From Jacaranda mimosifolia (Eukaryota; Streptophyta; Magnoliopsida; Lamiales; Bignoniaceae): DNA of 64,000 nt. This document shows, piece by piece, positions 11,101-23,183 of this stretch (position 1 is its first letter; each line of letters opens with the position of its first letter). Location of the stretch: contig CM032126.1 in the NCBI GenBank assembly GCA_018894105.1, positions 7,219,001-7,283,000 of the forward strand, in the 5' to 3' direction. Made by a program: the position numbers and the translations under genes. The notes under the pieces were generated by a model. That model was not told the origin of the DNA. It saw only the letters and a program-made list of their open reading frames with translations, and did not search any database.

Positions 11101-13712
11101 ACTTTTTTTTCAATCGTGAATAATATATTAACAATTTTCATATTAATCAAATTATTTATAATTTTTATTTTTTTAAAAACTGCATAACACACAATTTTGT
11201 CATTTTTTGTATTTTTTTTCGTTATGCATGTTATTATTCGGAAATTATGATTGACGAGTTAACAAAATTTAAAAAATTGCACTATTATGTAAAATTTGAA
11301 TATTTCAGCCAAATAATTTTCACAGGCAAATTTAAATTCTTCCTCCAAAATTATTTTTTCTGCCTAATTTTTTTTCCATGACTTAGTTTAGAATATTTTT
11401 TTAAAAAAAATAATAAAATTTTATGTATTTTTTTTTAAAAAAATCGATAGTTTTCATAAATTTAAATTTAAAAAATTATAAATTAAATGATATAATTTTT
11501 CTTTCTTGTAAAATGTTAAAAATGAATGAATTTATATTTTATTGTTTAATTAAATTTTGAGAAAATCCAAACAAAAGTAAATTAAATTGTTTTTTCTTTA
11601 ACACGAGAGAAACCTATTTTGAGAGAGAGAGAGTGGATTTAGAGGCTGGCTTGCTCTCAAATCTTAAAGACAAGAGGCATGATTTCTTACTTGTCCCTTG
11701 TTTTTAAGACGCGAGGTAGGAGATTTTTCTAACAAGCATTTGCAGCCTACATTCTTCTTGTATTTGTATTGAACAATATAAATGGTGGTTTATACACTCT
11801 CTATTTGGTCTTGAGTATTTTGATTTGAGTTGGCCAAGAGTTTAAAGGAAAATCCAAGATGTGGTTTCTAGATTTAAGCCTCCTTTATTTCCCTTGAAAA
11901 AATTTGGATTGACCATCTCATTTACATTAGCATTTTTTCTTTTGGCCTCTAAAGAGATCTTATTTAAAGAGTCAGTATCAATGACTGTCCTATAAGGAAA
12001 CCAAGTTGTCTCACTTTAGGCAGAGGGGTATCTGCATATGGTTTGTTCTTTGGCCAGTCAAATTGGTTTTCCTTTCAATCTTGGATGCTTATTTGCGTGG
12101 ATATTGCTACCATTTTATCCCTTTCCTCAATTACTTGTATCTATAACTATTACAAAGCAGTGGTATAGATTTTAGACATTGAATATAATTTTGGTCAAGA
12201 GCGAGGAATTGTGAGAGCAGGTGTTAACACTGGCGATGCCCTATAAATGGATCAGCTGTGTCGTCCAAGAAATCATAGCTACATTGCCCTCACTGAATAT
12301 GATGACTCATAGTTCCTTGAAGTTGTGAATGAAAATTATCCATTTTCCATTAAGCTGCATCAGGCAACTAATAAACTAATATTGGATTTCTCTAAAGCGA
12401 GATGAAATGTGAAAATATTGTTCCAAATTGTAGTGGTCAATTTATTGTGGCTAAACTGTTGTTAAATATTTGAAAACTCAGAAGATTCAATGGTCTTAAT
12501 GCCATAATACATATCATACATCAAGAAATATATATTTTAATGTGTGGAAAGACCTTCCTCTCCATATAGTCATAGATCGGATTATGTCATCTGTTTCAAC
12601 ATTAAATTCAACCTGTAGTCATAGGAAATGGGTAGCTTGCTTCTTCATTATAACTTCATTCATTTTATTACATTTTTGTGATGTCATATAGCTTGAGTAA
12701 ACTTTCTTCCAAATTTTTCTGCCTTGAAATTTGTTCAACTTATTATGCTTCTCATTGATGTGTTGCGGTTTATGTAGTTAAAAAGTGGATTGATGTTGAT
12801 ATCCCAAATCCATTGAGCTCCAGTTGGTGTTTGAACAGGAGATTGGAAATAATGCTATCTTATTATGAATCACATAATTGTGGCTTGCAAAAGGTGTCAA
12901 GATTTATTGATCACATGCTTTTGGCAGCTTGCTTGACTTGACATGCATTATATGCATAGGTTTATATTCTGTCTGTTAAAGAGGCAGAACTAAAGCCCAT
13001 TTATGCTGAGTTGGGTGGTTGTGTTGTACTGCATGCTGCTCTCCTCTGTGTCAATCTATTTGTAATCATTATTACTTGACTTAGAAATGTGCACACTTCA
13101 CCTATGATGCACAGACACAGCCATGAAAACACAAAAATTCTTAAAAAGTTTCAAGACATGATACTGCTGGGACACTGTCATCCGATACTATATATATGTG
13201 GACAACTACATATATACGTATACGCACTATGTAAAAGAATACACACATACATAAATATTTATGAAGAGAAAGACATTAATGCTGGTGATGATCTTGAACA
13301 TCGAGCAGTGTGATATTCAGACCATAATGTTTCGAGAAAAAGAAAAATAGTTATAGAAAATAGCTCTTCCTTTTTTCTTTTTTTTTTTTTTTGTTGTTAT
13401 TTTTGTTTATAACTCCTATACTTTAAGAAATATGAAGAAAGATCCATGTTCTACACATGTTTTTGCATTATGGCTTCCTACTAATCAGACACATGCCTGT
13501 GCATTATGCCTTCCAACTAATATATGAATTAAGATGGAAAATTCTTGTCCACAACTTTGGTGACGAACTGAGATGCGTATGTGTTTGTTTCCACTGGACA
13601 GACATCAAAAGAGTACTTGGAAAAGCAGATGGCCGAGGTTGAGAACAACCTGAAGGAGCTTTTGCAACAAGATCCTGGTCTTGCTCGTCAGATTATGGCC
13701 ATGTCTGTATAA
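8112..13712 (+). CDS. PFD1: Prefoldin subunit 1 (beta-type), five coding exons
   Basis: Coding exons are 8112-8135, 8218-8271, 8372-8484, 8674-8758 and 13602-13712. All introns are GT-AG. The spliced frame is 387 bases, giving 128 residues plus stop, the usual length for plant PFD1. The protein starts MADAANRSAFLEIQGRM and includes the family blocks KKRAYLTLEEL, a FVLEPNSVL beta-hairpin region and TSKEYLEKQMAEVENNLKEL. The layout is an N-terminal helix, two short beta hairpins and a C-terminal helix, the fold of a beta-type prefoldin. PFD1 is one of six subunits of the jellyfish-shaped cytosolic complex that passes unfolded actin and tubulin to the CCT chaperonin; in plants it also affects microtubule organisation. 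The start fits the conserved N-terminus. The fourth intron (8759-13601) is unusually long but its splice sites are intact. I see no frame damage. Confidence 0.95.
8759..13601 (+). other. Long fourth intron of PFD1 (4843 bases)
   Basis: This is intron sequence between the GT donor after the CTTTGCAG exon end and the ACAG acceptor before ACATCAAAAG. It is A/T-rich, especially 10970-11580. It has a CTTTT-type pyrimidine repeat near 10204-10240, a short GA run near 11617-11632 and a T-run near 13376-13392. No convincing coding region or complete transposon was found in it; the small open frames at 9085-9610 and 13089-13313 have no recognisable features. Confidence 0.8.
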
Positions 13713-16380
13713 CAAGTCTGGTTTTCTGTCAAAATTTTAAGCCTCACATGTTTGTTGCTGATTTTCCTTTTTCTCTGGGCAGCATTCTTAAACACAACTG
13801 CCAATTTTTGGTCTTTCTTTGCTTTATTTTTCTTGTTTTGCAGTTATACACTCACAGTGTTGTCTTAAGACTCAACTTTGGAATCTTCTTTCTTATGGTT
13901 CATGTATGCATTAAGGGATTGCTTTGCTCATCTATTTTTGCTTCTCTTGATCTTGAATTTGATCTGGGAAATAAGTTTGTGTTTGTCGGAGGTTTTTGCT
14001 TTTGGAAAAGTAATTAATTTTAGAGATTGTGGAAAAAGTGACCAGTAATGTGGGAATGCTGGGAAATTGATTAAGAAAGTAGTAAAAAGGTAGAATAACA
14101 ATACTTGGTTAATAATAACTCTTGATTGAACTTACGTGAGAAAGTATTAAATTTTGGAGTTTAAAAAAATTAATAAGAATAAAATTGTGAAATATAAGTT
14201 GTAAATATTTACTGAAAAATCAGAAGTTGTACTCTATTTTAATCTTTTCACAAATCAGCCATTGAATTAGAAGCAGTTGATATTTTTATTTTCATTTCGA
14301 TTAAAGTTGCAAAAGTTGGAAGATGATATTTTTATCTTTTGAAAAGTGCGACTGTTGAAAGTAGAATTTCCTTCAATCAAACACTCATGAAAAATTTATT
14401 ATTATTCATCCATCACATTATTATTGTTATTGTTATTGTTATTACTATTGTAATTTTGATCGTTAGCATTGTCATTATTTCCTCCACTCTCCACTAATTT
14501 ATAGTGCGCTTTCCATGGTGGATTTAGCAAGTTCATCTCTCCATGATTGGGGGATTTAAAATTAAAGATCTGAAATGATTTCAATTTATGTGGTTAAAAT
14601 TCATTGCGAAAAATAGCTCAAATGGACATTGGAAGGATTTAAATTTATTATAGTATAAAATTACCTAACGAGCTTTGGATAATTTTTATAATCGACATAT
14701 GATGTCTCAAATTTTATTTCTCTAAATGATCGTATAGATTAATTCAATGTTTAAGGCCATATAATTCATATTTTAATTTTTTTTTTATATTTATTTACAT
14801 ATGTATATATACTAAAGCTTCGTTATGATTTAAAATTTCAAATTTCGTACGTACAAATATGAAGACAATAATATTGAACCCAAGTTAACTCATTCTCCAA
14901 CTTACAAATTCTTCAATGATGTTATTATTTGAAAAATGTACTTTAATCACCATTAAATAATATCAATACATATATTATCATACAGAAGAAGAAAGTAATT
15001 GCACAATTACCACAAAAAAGCACATAAACAAATTATAAATTGTTTGAAATAGTTTTACATTCCATAAGTGCGATATTTTAAAAATTGTACATCAATCATA
15101 AATCACAATTGCGACATTCACCTATAGCTCATATCAGGAAGATATTTCTATTGGATGAATAGATGAAGGTACAATTCTTCATAAACACTCTGTGTGATAT
15201 CCTTTTCTCAAAGGACCTTAGCAACCCAACTAAAAGTCTAAAATTGACAGACATAAATTAGATGATAAACTAAAGTCTCATAGTTGGAGAGAGGACTATG
15301 ATGGTTTAATTACTATATAGGTTAATCTTATTATTTAACAACGCAAATGTTATATTATATTCACAAGGAACTAAGGATATTATAACAAGTAACGACAATG
15401 CATTTTATTCTTATAGTTTTCAAGTCGTTGATAAGAATTGCATTTAAATTGTTACTGCTACTTAATAATGAAGTATCAAAGATATTGTTTCACATTTTAG
15501 CTTGATTTGTATTATTATTTTATTTTGATTCTTAATTTTAAGTACTTTTTCTAAATAAAACCCTAGTTATATTCCAAATAAATATTCTATACATTAGTGA
15601 TTTATTTATAAAAATAGGATAATAAATTAAACATATGACCTTGTTAAAATTATTGCCATATGGCATATATTTATTGAAGTAAATAATTAAAATTTCGGAA
15701 GGCAATAGAGGATAAATGGGATTGATTAACAAAAGTAGTTAAATAAAGTACATGTAACGAAATTATTGGATATTTAAGAGCTAAGTAGTGATTTATTTAA
15801 ATAAATAAAATTCTTACTTTATGAACCATTATTACAAAACACCTGATATTGCATAAGTTTTTCCTTTGGTTGACCTTGATGATCCAGGATATTCTTTTTT
15901 ATTTGGTTTTATCAACTTCTTTATGTTTATCCATCTGAAATTTGTAGTGTCTTTTCTTCGTTGTTTTTTAAAGTAGAGTTGTTGAACTCAAAAATTTTCT
16001 TCTCTTTAATTGATAAATGCTAACGATGAATAAAGTTAGGAGCAAAATTATATCAATATATATATTTTCGTGTTTAATATAAATCAATTAAATTTTTGGA
16101 TAAATATTATAAGATTTTTGAGAAAATAGAGATAAAGTTGAAACAAAAATTAAAACATTTGCTTAATAAATTCTATTAGTCTTGCATTAACTACAAGGAA
16201 TTTAGACACATTATTGAATTTGATCAATAATATAATTTATTTTTTGATATATTAGAGGATCAAAGGCATGGCTCTTGTTTTCTAATTGTTCGCTTGTGCA
16301 TCAATTATCCAAAGAGGACCACCATGGTTTCCCTTTGCTCAAGAATCAACATATTCTTTTTAACTTTTAAGCATTTGACA
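13713..16380. other. A/T-rich intergenic DNA after PFD1
   Basis: The first few hundred bases are the PFD1 3' untranslated region and its downstream flank. The rest is A/T-rich with no recognisable gene. A TTATTG-type microsatellite lies at about 14402-14455. On the minus strand it gives an asparagine-rich 60-residue frame (14402-14584) that I could not identify. No terminal repeats or target duplications were seen. Confidence 0.6.
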
Positions 16381-16385
16381 CTTAT

Positions 16386-19336
16386 TGTAATGCCCCGACC
16401 GAGAGGTGCCTGTTTCATACGGGGTGCTACTCAGTCTATGTCATAGATCTCTTAAATGGCAGAAAATACATTTCTCAAAATTCAATGTATTTAATTTCTA
16501 CAACAAACCTTCAGTAAAGATACAACTATAAACTATGATATCAAGATTCGCACTCAGCACTTTGATCACCCTCATTACCTTATGTGTTACCTAAGTTAGT
16601 TTTCGTCACTCATTCCCATTTGGGGTAAAGAACAAAAGAATCAATACAACAACGCAAGTCCGAATGACTTAGTGAGATAGTTTAGCAATAACAAAAAGTG
16701 ACAATTTCACAGATACTAGATAAGAGAAATATAGAGGCATTAAAATGTCTAGAAGTCGTGAGAGAAGGTTTTAGTCAAAACTTTAGGTGATCCATCTCAC
16801 CACTGTCCCATGCCAGTGATGAGACTTCACAAAATTCACTATCTCTTACCGAGGATTAAATCTCAACTATGATCAAAAGGAGATCGATATGCCATTTGAA
16901 CAACCACTAGATTCTTGTTAAGTATTTGAGTTTCAAAACATAAGTATCAGGCATATCAAATAAACTAAATATAATTCAGTAAACATATTCACTGTTAAGC
17001 AGTTGGTAGTTCTCTTACCTTATCACTCCACTTTTGAAAATATAGAAATCCTTATCCCTCCAAAGTGGCGAGGGATTGGCTCAGCCACTAGATTATTCAC
17101 TAGGCATGGCTAGCTGCATGCCTGATCCCGCTCATAAGCTGCTACCTCCGCTGGTCCATTGAGTAGGGATTATATGTACAACTCTGTACGGGTATCGGCT
17201 AAAAGATCTGTCACCGCGGTCCGTTCTGCCCAGCCGTCTTTCCTAACCGATCCCAGGCCCCACCCCCAAGGATATTAAGTATATAGTCACTGATATTGTT
17301 TAGTACATCCAACAACATATAACTTAATACATCACTTCGCCATGATAAACAAATAATTACTAACTTAGCACAAGGTTTATTCCAAAGGGACATGGCGATA
17401 AATATTTCAAAATCACTTTTCAACTTCCTCAACATAATCGCCAATTTTTGGTAAAGCGATATCAATCAAAATCAATAGACTTGCTTAGTATAAAAGGGCG
17501 ATGTGGAGTACTATTTTCAACACATAGATCGAAAAAAATGCAAACAATTAGGAAAAAATAACAAGTATATAGGTTTTTTCCCCAGCGAAGAATCTCACAC
17601 TAATGAGTATAAACTCAACTGATAAAGGCAAAGGAATTCCTAGTTGTATGATCGTTCAGACCCTGGCTTCCTAATCAGACAACCGAGAGCTGTCATAGGA
17701 TAACACGAGTTATCATTCTATTAATTCTCTAAATCTTAAGCATAAATGTAATTAATGTTTTTATCAAACTTAAGATTATTCTGACACTTGAATTCAATTA
17801 CATTTTATCTCAAATTGCATTAATCTTCCAACTACATAACACTTTGGTATTGCAAGACTTTACTTACTTGAGCCCCAATCATTTCTACTTTATCGTCTTA
17901 ATGTTTTAACTGTCTTAATAGCTTTACGTGCTTGGGCCAACTCAATCCTCAACTACCCCCAACAAGCTCCATCTGCCACTTTATTTATTTTACAGTACGT
18001 GATGAGGGTCCAGGGTCCTAAATCAATTGTGTTTTATGTGTGTTGACCCAGTCCAAGTTAGATATTTCATTCTTGTTCTAATATTTACATAACTTAATCT
18101 CTTAATTTAACTCAATCCCTCTTCATAAAATAACAGGTCATATTATCAAATCTAGGGACATATATTTAAATCAATATTTCTTAACTTATTAAGCTTAGAT
18201 CCTATAATTAATTCTTAAACTTGTAATACTACATTATTAGCTTGAGTTAAGTTACAATTTGATACTATCAATTTATTAAACATTTGGTCGAAACTGTAAA
18301 AATCAATCGAATTAATACTCGATATGAAATTTACCAAATTGGATCGAAACGGAATCCAATCTCAATCCAGGAATAGCCCATATGAGTCCGGGACGTCATT
18401 CTGTACAAATTGGTCTAAAACTGCCATCACGGGACGCCACCGCTGCCTCCATGCGCTGCTGCCTGTGAGTATACTATCACTACCAGTCGGTGCATTTCAG
18501 CGTTAGGAGCAAAATGCCCAAAACGATTTTAAGTTTCGACGTCGGGAACCCGTTTAATTTGCCGTCCAAAGCCGCGGCAACCCTAGCATTGCCGCCATCT
18601 TTCCACCTTAATTACTCTGCCGTCAACCGTCGAAAATCCAATTAATGGGTGCCAAAACACTCATCTCAACAAGCCCTTAAAAACCTACCCAATATTTCTC
18701 CGTTTATGTCGCCGGAAGTCAGCAACTCCCTACCTTCGCTGTCGAGCTCGATCACCTTCAAATTACCCAGCGATTCACCAATTGTTTTGGTTCATATTTG
18801 GTATGGTTGTGATCCTTGAGCTAAGGGAATCCAACCATGGTCTTAGTTTCAAATTTGGAGCTGAAACGAAGGAGAACCGAAGGTGGGAAGAGCTTGGGTT
18901 AAGTTTTGGAAATTAGATAAAGTCCTGTCCTCAATCATATATAGAGAAGAATCTTTTCAATCCTTTCATTTTGGCCCCCAGAACTTTTGGACCGCCTACA
19001 ATTTCACCCCAAAACTCTTAACCGCCTTACAATTCAATCCCAAGACTTCAATTCAGCCCCTTGACTTTTAATTCTTGTGCGTTGACCCTAATATTTCTGT
19101 TTCTGGGCAATTGGATTCAAATTTAATTATTTTAAGGTCCTCCAACTTTTAATTTATTCACCTTGACCCCCTAAATTTTATAATTTTAAACAATCAGGTC
19201 CTTCTCTTATTTCTAATTAAATCCTTCGATCGCAACATTAAATTATGGACTTTAGTTAAATCTAATCCGAATTTAATTTAGCCAAACTTATCGATTTTTT
19301 TTTTCTTTTGGGATCTCAAAATTTTGGGGTGTTACT
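16386..19336 (-). mobile_element. Solo LTR, long-LTR family L, copy A
   Basis: The sequence starts TGTAATGCCCCGACC and ends GGGGTGTTACT, flanked by the 5-base target duplication CTTAT at 16381-16385 and 19337-19341. It is 2951 bases with no internal domain, so it is a solo LTR left by recombination between two LTRs. It aligns along its length with the LTRs of the complete element at 23184-33251, which also fixes the transcriptional sense as minus (primer site and TATA). It does not code for protein. The lineage is probably Ty3/gypsy-like given the long LTRs, but that is not shown by any protein here. Confidence 0.9.
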
Positions 19337-19341
19337 CTTAT

Positions 19342-19652
19342 CTCTCCAACATAAATTTAAATTTGATCTCAATTAAAAAATAAAAAATAGAACACGTAAT
19401 AATACATTTTTTATGGATCAAGAACAATAAGATCACCTCTTTCTTCTGGGGCTGGGATGATGGAAGGATTGTATATTTGAGTCTTCTTTTTATTTTTCAT
19501 GCTTTTTTCGGATGTATGAAAAAAGCTACAATCAATAAGATTTCAGTAATTAGGAGGTTTGGTCGAACAATAAGAAGAATGATTTATCTAAATTAACTTA
19601 TATATAGACTGTTTATTTTCATTTTAATTTAAAGCCTCTTTTCATTTTCAAC
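19342..19652. other. Unassigned spacer between solo LTR A and the CACTA element
   Basis: These are about 310 bases of A/T-rich DNA, including a short segment of mixed composition near 19430-19520. No gene, repeat terminus or motif was recognised. Confidence 0.5.
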
Positions 19653-20340
19653 ACTCACTATAAAAAAAATGTATATTACAATAAAAAATGCCATATATAT
19701 ATATAGTATCATAATGATATTTTTACATATAATAGTATTTTTTAGAAGTGCCATTTATATAGGTGTAACTAAGGGTATGAATGTGACTATTTTATCGTTT
19801 TTATAGGGCTGTCAATTGGTCGATTTTGAATCGAATCATGCTGGATCTAAGTCCGAATACGAAAATAACATGTCAGATCCAAATCTGATTCAAGATCCAT
19901 CGGATCTATAGTTGGTATAACTATATCCGGATCTAAATAAAAGTCGAATATCCATTGAATATCCAAAAAAATTCATATCACATATTTATTATTTTTCTAA
20001 AAATTTAGTAGAATACAAATTCAAAACAATCATTCTTAAAAAAAAACACATAACAGATTAATAAATAAATTTTCAAGTCTATTGATCAGTTAAAAGCAAC
20101 AATAAAATTTAACTTAATTATATTCATTTACCAAATCATTACATTTTAGGTTCCATTGATGATAATGGTACTTATTTGGCATTATAAATACATAGTTATA
20201 CTTGATTATTCAATCAATTAATTATAGACTCAAAGTTTTATAAAAAGAAACTTATTTTGATCAAATCAAGATTTGCATTGTATTCTTGCCATATTATTGC
20301 ATTCGGCTCCTACTCATTGTTCTTCCTGCATCATTTTTTG

Positions 20341-21891
20341 GGGCTAATAGCAATTTACCCCCTAGTGTTTTAAAAAATAGGCAATATATCCCCTTATGAA
20401 AAATAAATTTTCAAAATACCTCCTTCTGTTTTAAAAAACCATGCACACCGCCTCCCCTTTCTTATTTGCTGCATATTTAACATAATTTTAATATAAAAAG
20501 ACTAATTTACCCTTAATCATTTAATATATTTTCAATTCAATTTAAATAACCTTTTATTATCATTTTTTTCCCTTTTCTTTCATTCTTTTCCTTTCTTTTT
20601 ATTTCTCATTTCTCTCTTCCTCCATTATTTAATATATTCTCATTTTATACATATATAAATTTATTTATAAAATTAAAATCACTTTTATTTTTATCTTATC
20701 AATTATATTCATCTTTCTTTCTATTAATTCATTCCAAAGTAAATAAAATTTAAATTTCATAAAATATATAATATATTTTTTATTTATACTTAAATACATA
20801 TAGACATATATATACATATATATAAATTTATCTATAAAATTTAAATAACTTTTATTTATATATTTTTTCTTTCTAATTATTCATTTTAAATTAAATATTA
20901 TATATATTTATATACATATATATTTTTGTTGATAAGATATATATATATATTAGTATATATGATGTTATTATCCTATACATGATAATATATATAATTATTT
21001 AATAGCATCATCTTTATATAAATTTATCTATAAAATTTAAATAATTTTTATTTATATCTTTTTTTAATTATTTATTTCAAATTAAATATTATATATATTT
21101 ATGGAAATATATAATATATTTATATACATATATGATATTATATATTTATTTAGTTATATTTATTTTTTATAAGATAGTTATATTTATATATTTATTATCA
21201 TATATATGATAATATATACAATAATATATTCAATATAATACATATATGATAATATATATATATAATTATTTAATAATATATACATATATATATAAAATAC
21301 AAAACTCTACCCCCAACCCCCCACCCCGTCTCCCCAACCCTTACCCTTACGGGCTGCCATGGCAGCGTTGTGGCTAGATCTAGCAAGATTCGGCCACTGG
21401 CCGCCATCTCTTTTGATTTTTTTCTTTTTTTCCTTTTTTATTATTGGAAGTACCGGCAGCGGCTGTCGGCCATCGGTGGAGGCTGCCAGCGGCGGCTGCT
21501 GGCTGCCTGGTGGGGGTGGGTAGTCATTTATATATATAATTGTATATATATACACACATATAATATATATACACATTATATATGATAATATATTATATTG
21601 TGTGTGTGTATATATATATATATTACATTTTTAAAAAAATAATATGATTTAATTTAAACCATTGATTTTTTAAAATAAAATCCAACGGTTGATGAATAAT
21701 GGCATAATTATCTTTATATATACAAAAATTTAAACCCAAATGCACGCACAGGCGTGTGTGCTACACCCACGCTCTCAGGGGGTTTGTTGCTTGGTTTTTT
21801 AAAATATGAGGGTGTTCTTTGAATTTTTTTTTCCATAGGGGCGTAATTTGCCTATTTTTCTTAACACAAAGGGGTTATTTGTAAAAATTCC
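20341..21891. mobile_element. Mutator-like element, copy 1
   Basis: It has long imperfect terminal inverted repeats of more than 100 bases: GGGCTAATAGCAATTTACCC at one end answers GGAATTTTTACAAATAACCC at the other, with matching blocks continuing inward (AAAAATAGGCAA, TTTTAAAAAACCA). It is flanked by the 9-base duplication CATTTTTTG (20332-20340 and 21892-21900). Long inverted repeats with 9-base duplications point to the Mutator-like group. A related copy lies at 56835-59548. The interior is A/T-rich apart from a GC-rich core (21301-21530). No transposase was seen. Confidence 0.8.
21301..21530 (-). other. GC-rich core of Mutator-like copy 1 with a conserved small open frame
   Basis: This is a GC-rich island in otherwise A/T-rich DNA, with CCATGG sites and C-rich and G-rich runs. 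On the minus strand a proline/glycine-rich frame (21307-21576, 89 codons) runs through it. The second element copy has a frame of similar character and position (58925-59230), both with a PPLAA segment. This could be a captured gene fragment (Pack-MULE style) or simply shared GC-rich repeat. No known protein is recognised. Confidence 0.4.
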
Positions 21892-22789
21892 CATTTTTTG
21901 TCATAAAAATAGAGAAACAAGTGATGTAATTATAATGTAAATAAGCTCAAAATGTGACAATTTATATGAAAAGCACCTAATTTGATATATTGTATAGGAG
22001 TTCATTATTTTCTTCATCCAAATATATATATTGGCATTATTATAGGACCCTGTGTATACATATGTATAATACTAAATATATTTATATTCGGATTATTAAT
22101 GGATCGGATCGATCCATGTTTACTCCATTTATTTTGGATTACGAACTTTTTTATCGAATCATATCGATTAAAGATCCTAAATAAATGAATCGAATTCGAA
22201 TCGATTTCGGATTAAAATTCGCTCCATTAATAGCCCTATGAGAGACTAACATGCCACAAAATTGCATGCAGTGGCGTATTAAAATGTCACAAAAAATCTC
22301 TTAAATGACATTATAACATATTATAAAAATGCAATAAATGACATGTTAAAATACCATGAAAGGTTTCTCTTAATGACATAATAACATGCAACAAAAAATA
22401 TAGTAAATGATATATTAAAAGATCACTAAAAGATTTTTTAAATGACATGTTAAAACACCACAAAATAATACATTAACTATCACAAAAGATTTTTTTAGAC
22501 ATATATGTTAACCTAACCACATTCTCCAATTGTGAGACCGCAACAATTCAACATGACCCAACTGCTGTTTATAAGATTTGCACATACAACCATCTGTTTA
22601 CAAGAATGTGAGTTTACAACCAAAGTATCTATCAATATTTAATATATATGGTTAAATATATTAATTTATTTGTATACTTTGGAAGTACATGTACTCAATT
22701 ATTTAAATATATGCATGCACTCGAATTTATTATATATAAAATAACATATTTGAAAAACTATGAGAGATTTTGGCTTAATACACTCTTTT

Positions 22790-23183
22790 GTGTCAGTAGG
22801 CTACAGAATGCCATTAAATTAGTGACACTAAATATTTCATGGCATTTTCTTCTAAATGACACCATAAATAAATATAAATGACATTTTTAAGAAAAATTAG
22901 TTGCACTAGCTAAATGCCTGCAAAATACATTTTTTCGCATTTTTAATCAAATGTGACTATCTTATATATCATTTAATAATTAGATGTCACTAAATATTTT
23001 ATTATAGTGACATTCCTCTAAAAATAATACAATATTACCTTCGTGTGTCATTATACTAGAAAATGCTACTAAGTTAATGCCACTAGATATTTTATGACAT
23101 TTTTTCAAATGACGCCATAACTATATATTAGTGGTATTTTTCTAGAAAAAAATTAGTGGCACTAGTTAAATATCTTTAAAATA
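22790..23183. repeat. Tandem units of about 255 bases near the CACTA right end
   Basis: The block that begins GTGTCAGTAGGCTACAGAATG at 22791 is repeated from 23044 (GTGTCATTATACTAG). That second unit is interrupted by the large insertion at 23184 and resumes at 33257-33377 and 36351. Each unit carries a TGCCACTA-type subterminal motif. Divergence between units is clear by eye, so the array is old. Confidence 0.6.

Larger units (their letters stand above)
19804..22238. mobile_element. hAT-like non-autonomous element inside the CACTA element
   Basis: It starts TAGGGCTGTCAATTGG and ends CCATTAATAGCCCTA; the two termini are imperfect inverted repeats of the TAGGG(C/G)TRT type common in plant hAT elements. 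It interrupts CACTA subterminal sequence. No 8-base duplication is visible (CGTTTTTA on the left, TGAGAGAC on the right), so one side may have been eroded. Minus the nested Mutator-like element it is about 870 bases with no transposase. Confidence 0.6.

Noticed and set aside
13457..13642. Plus-strand 61-codon frame overlapping the PFD1 last exon
   Set aside because: It is in a different frame from the spliced prefoldin product and is mostly intron.
19804..22238. An 8-base target duplication for the hAT-like element
   Set aside because: CGTTTTTA on the left does not match TGAGAGAC on the right; the call rests on the inverted termini only.
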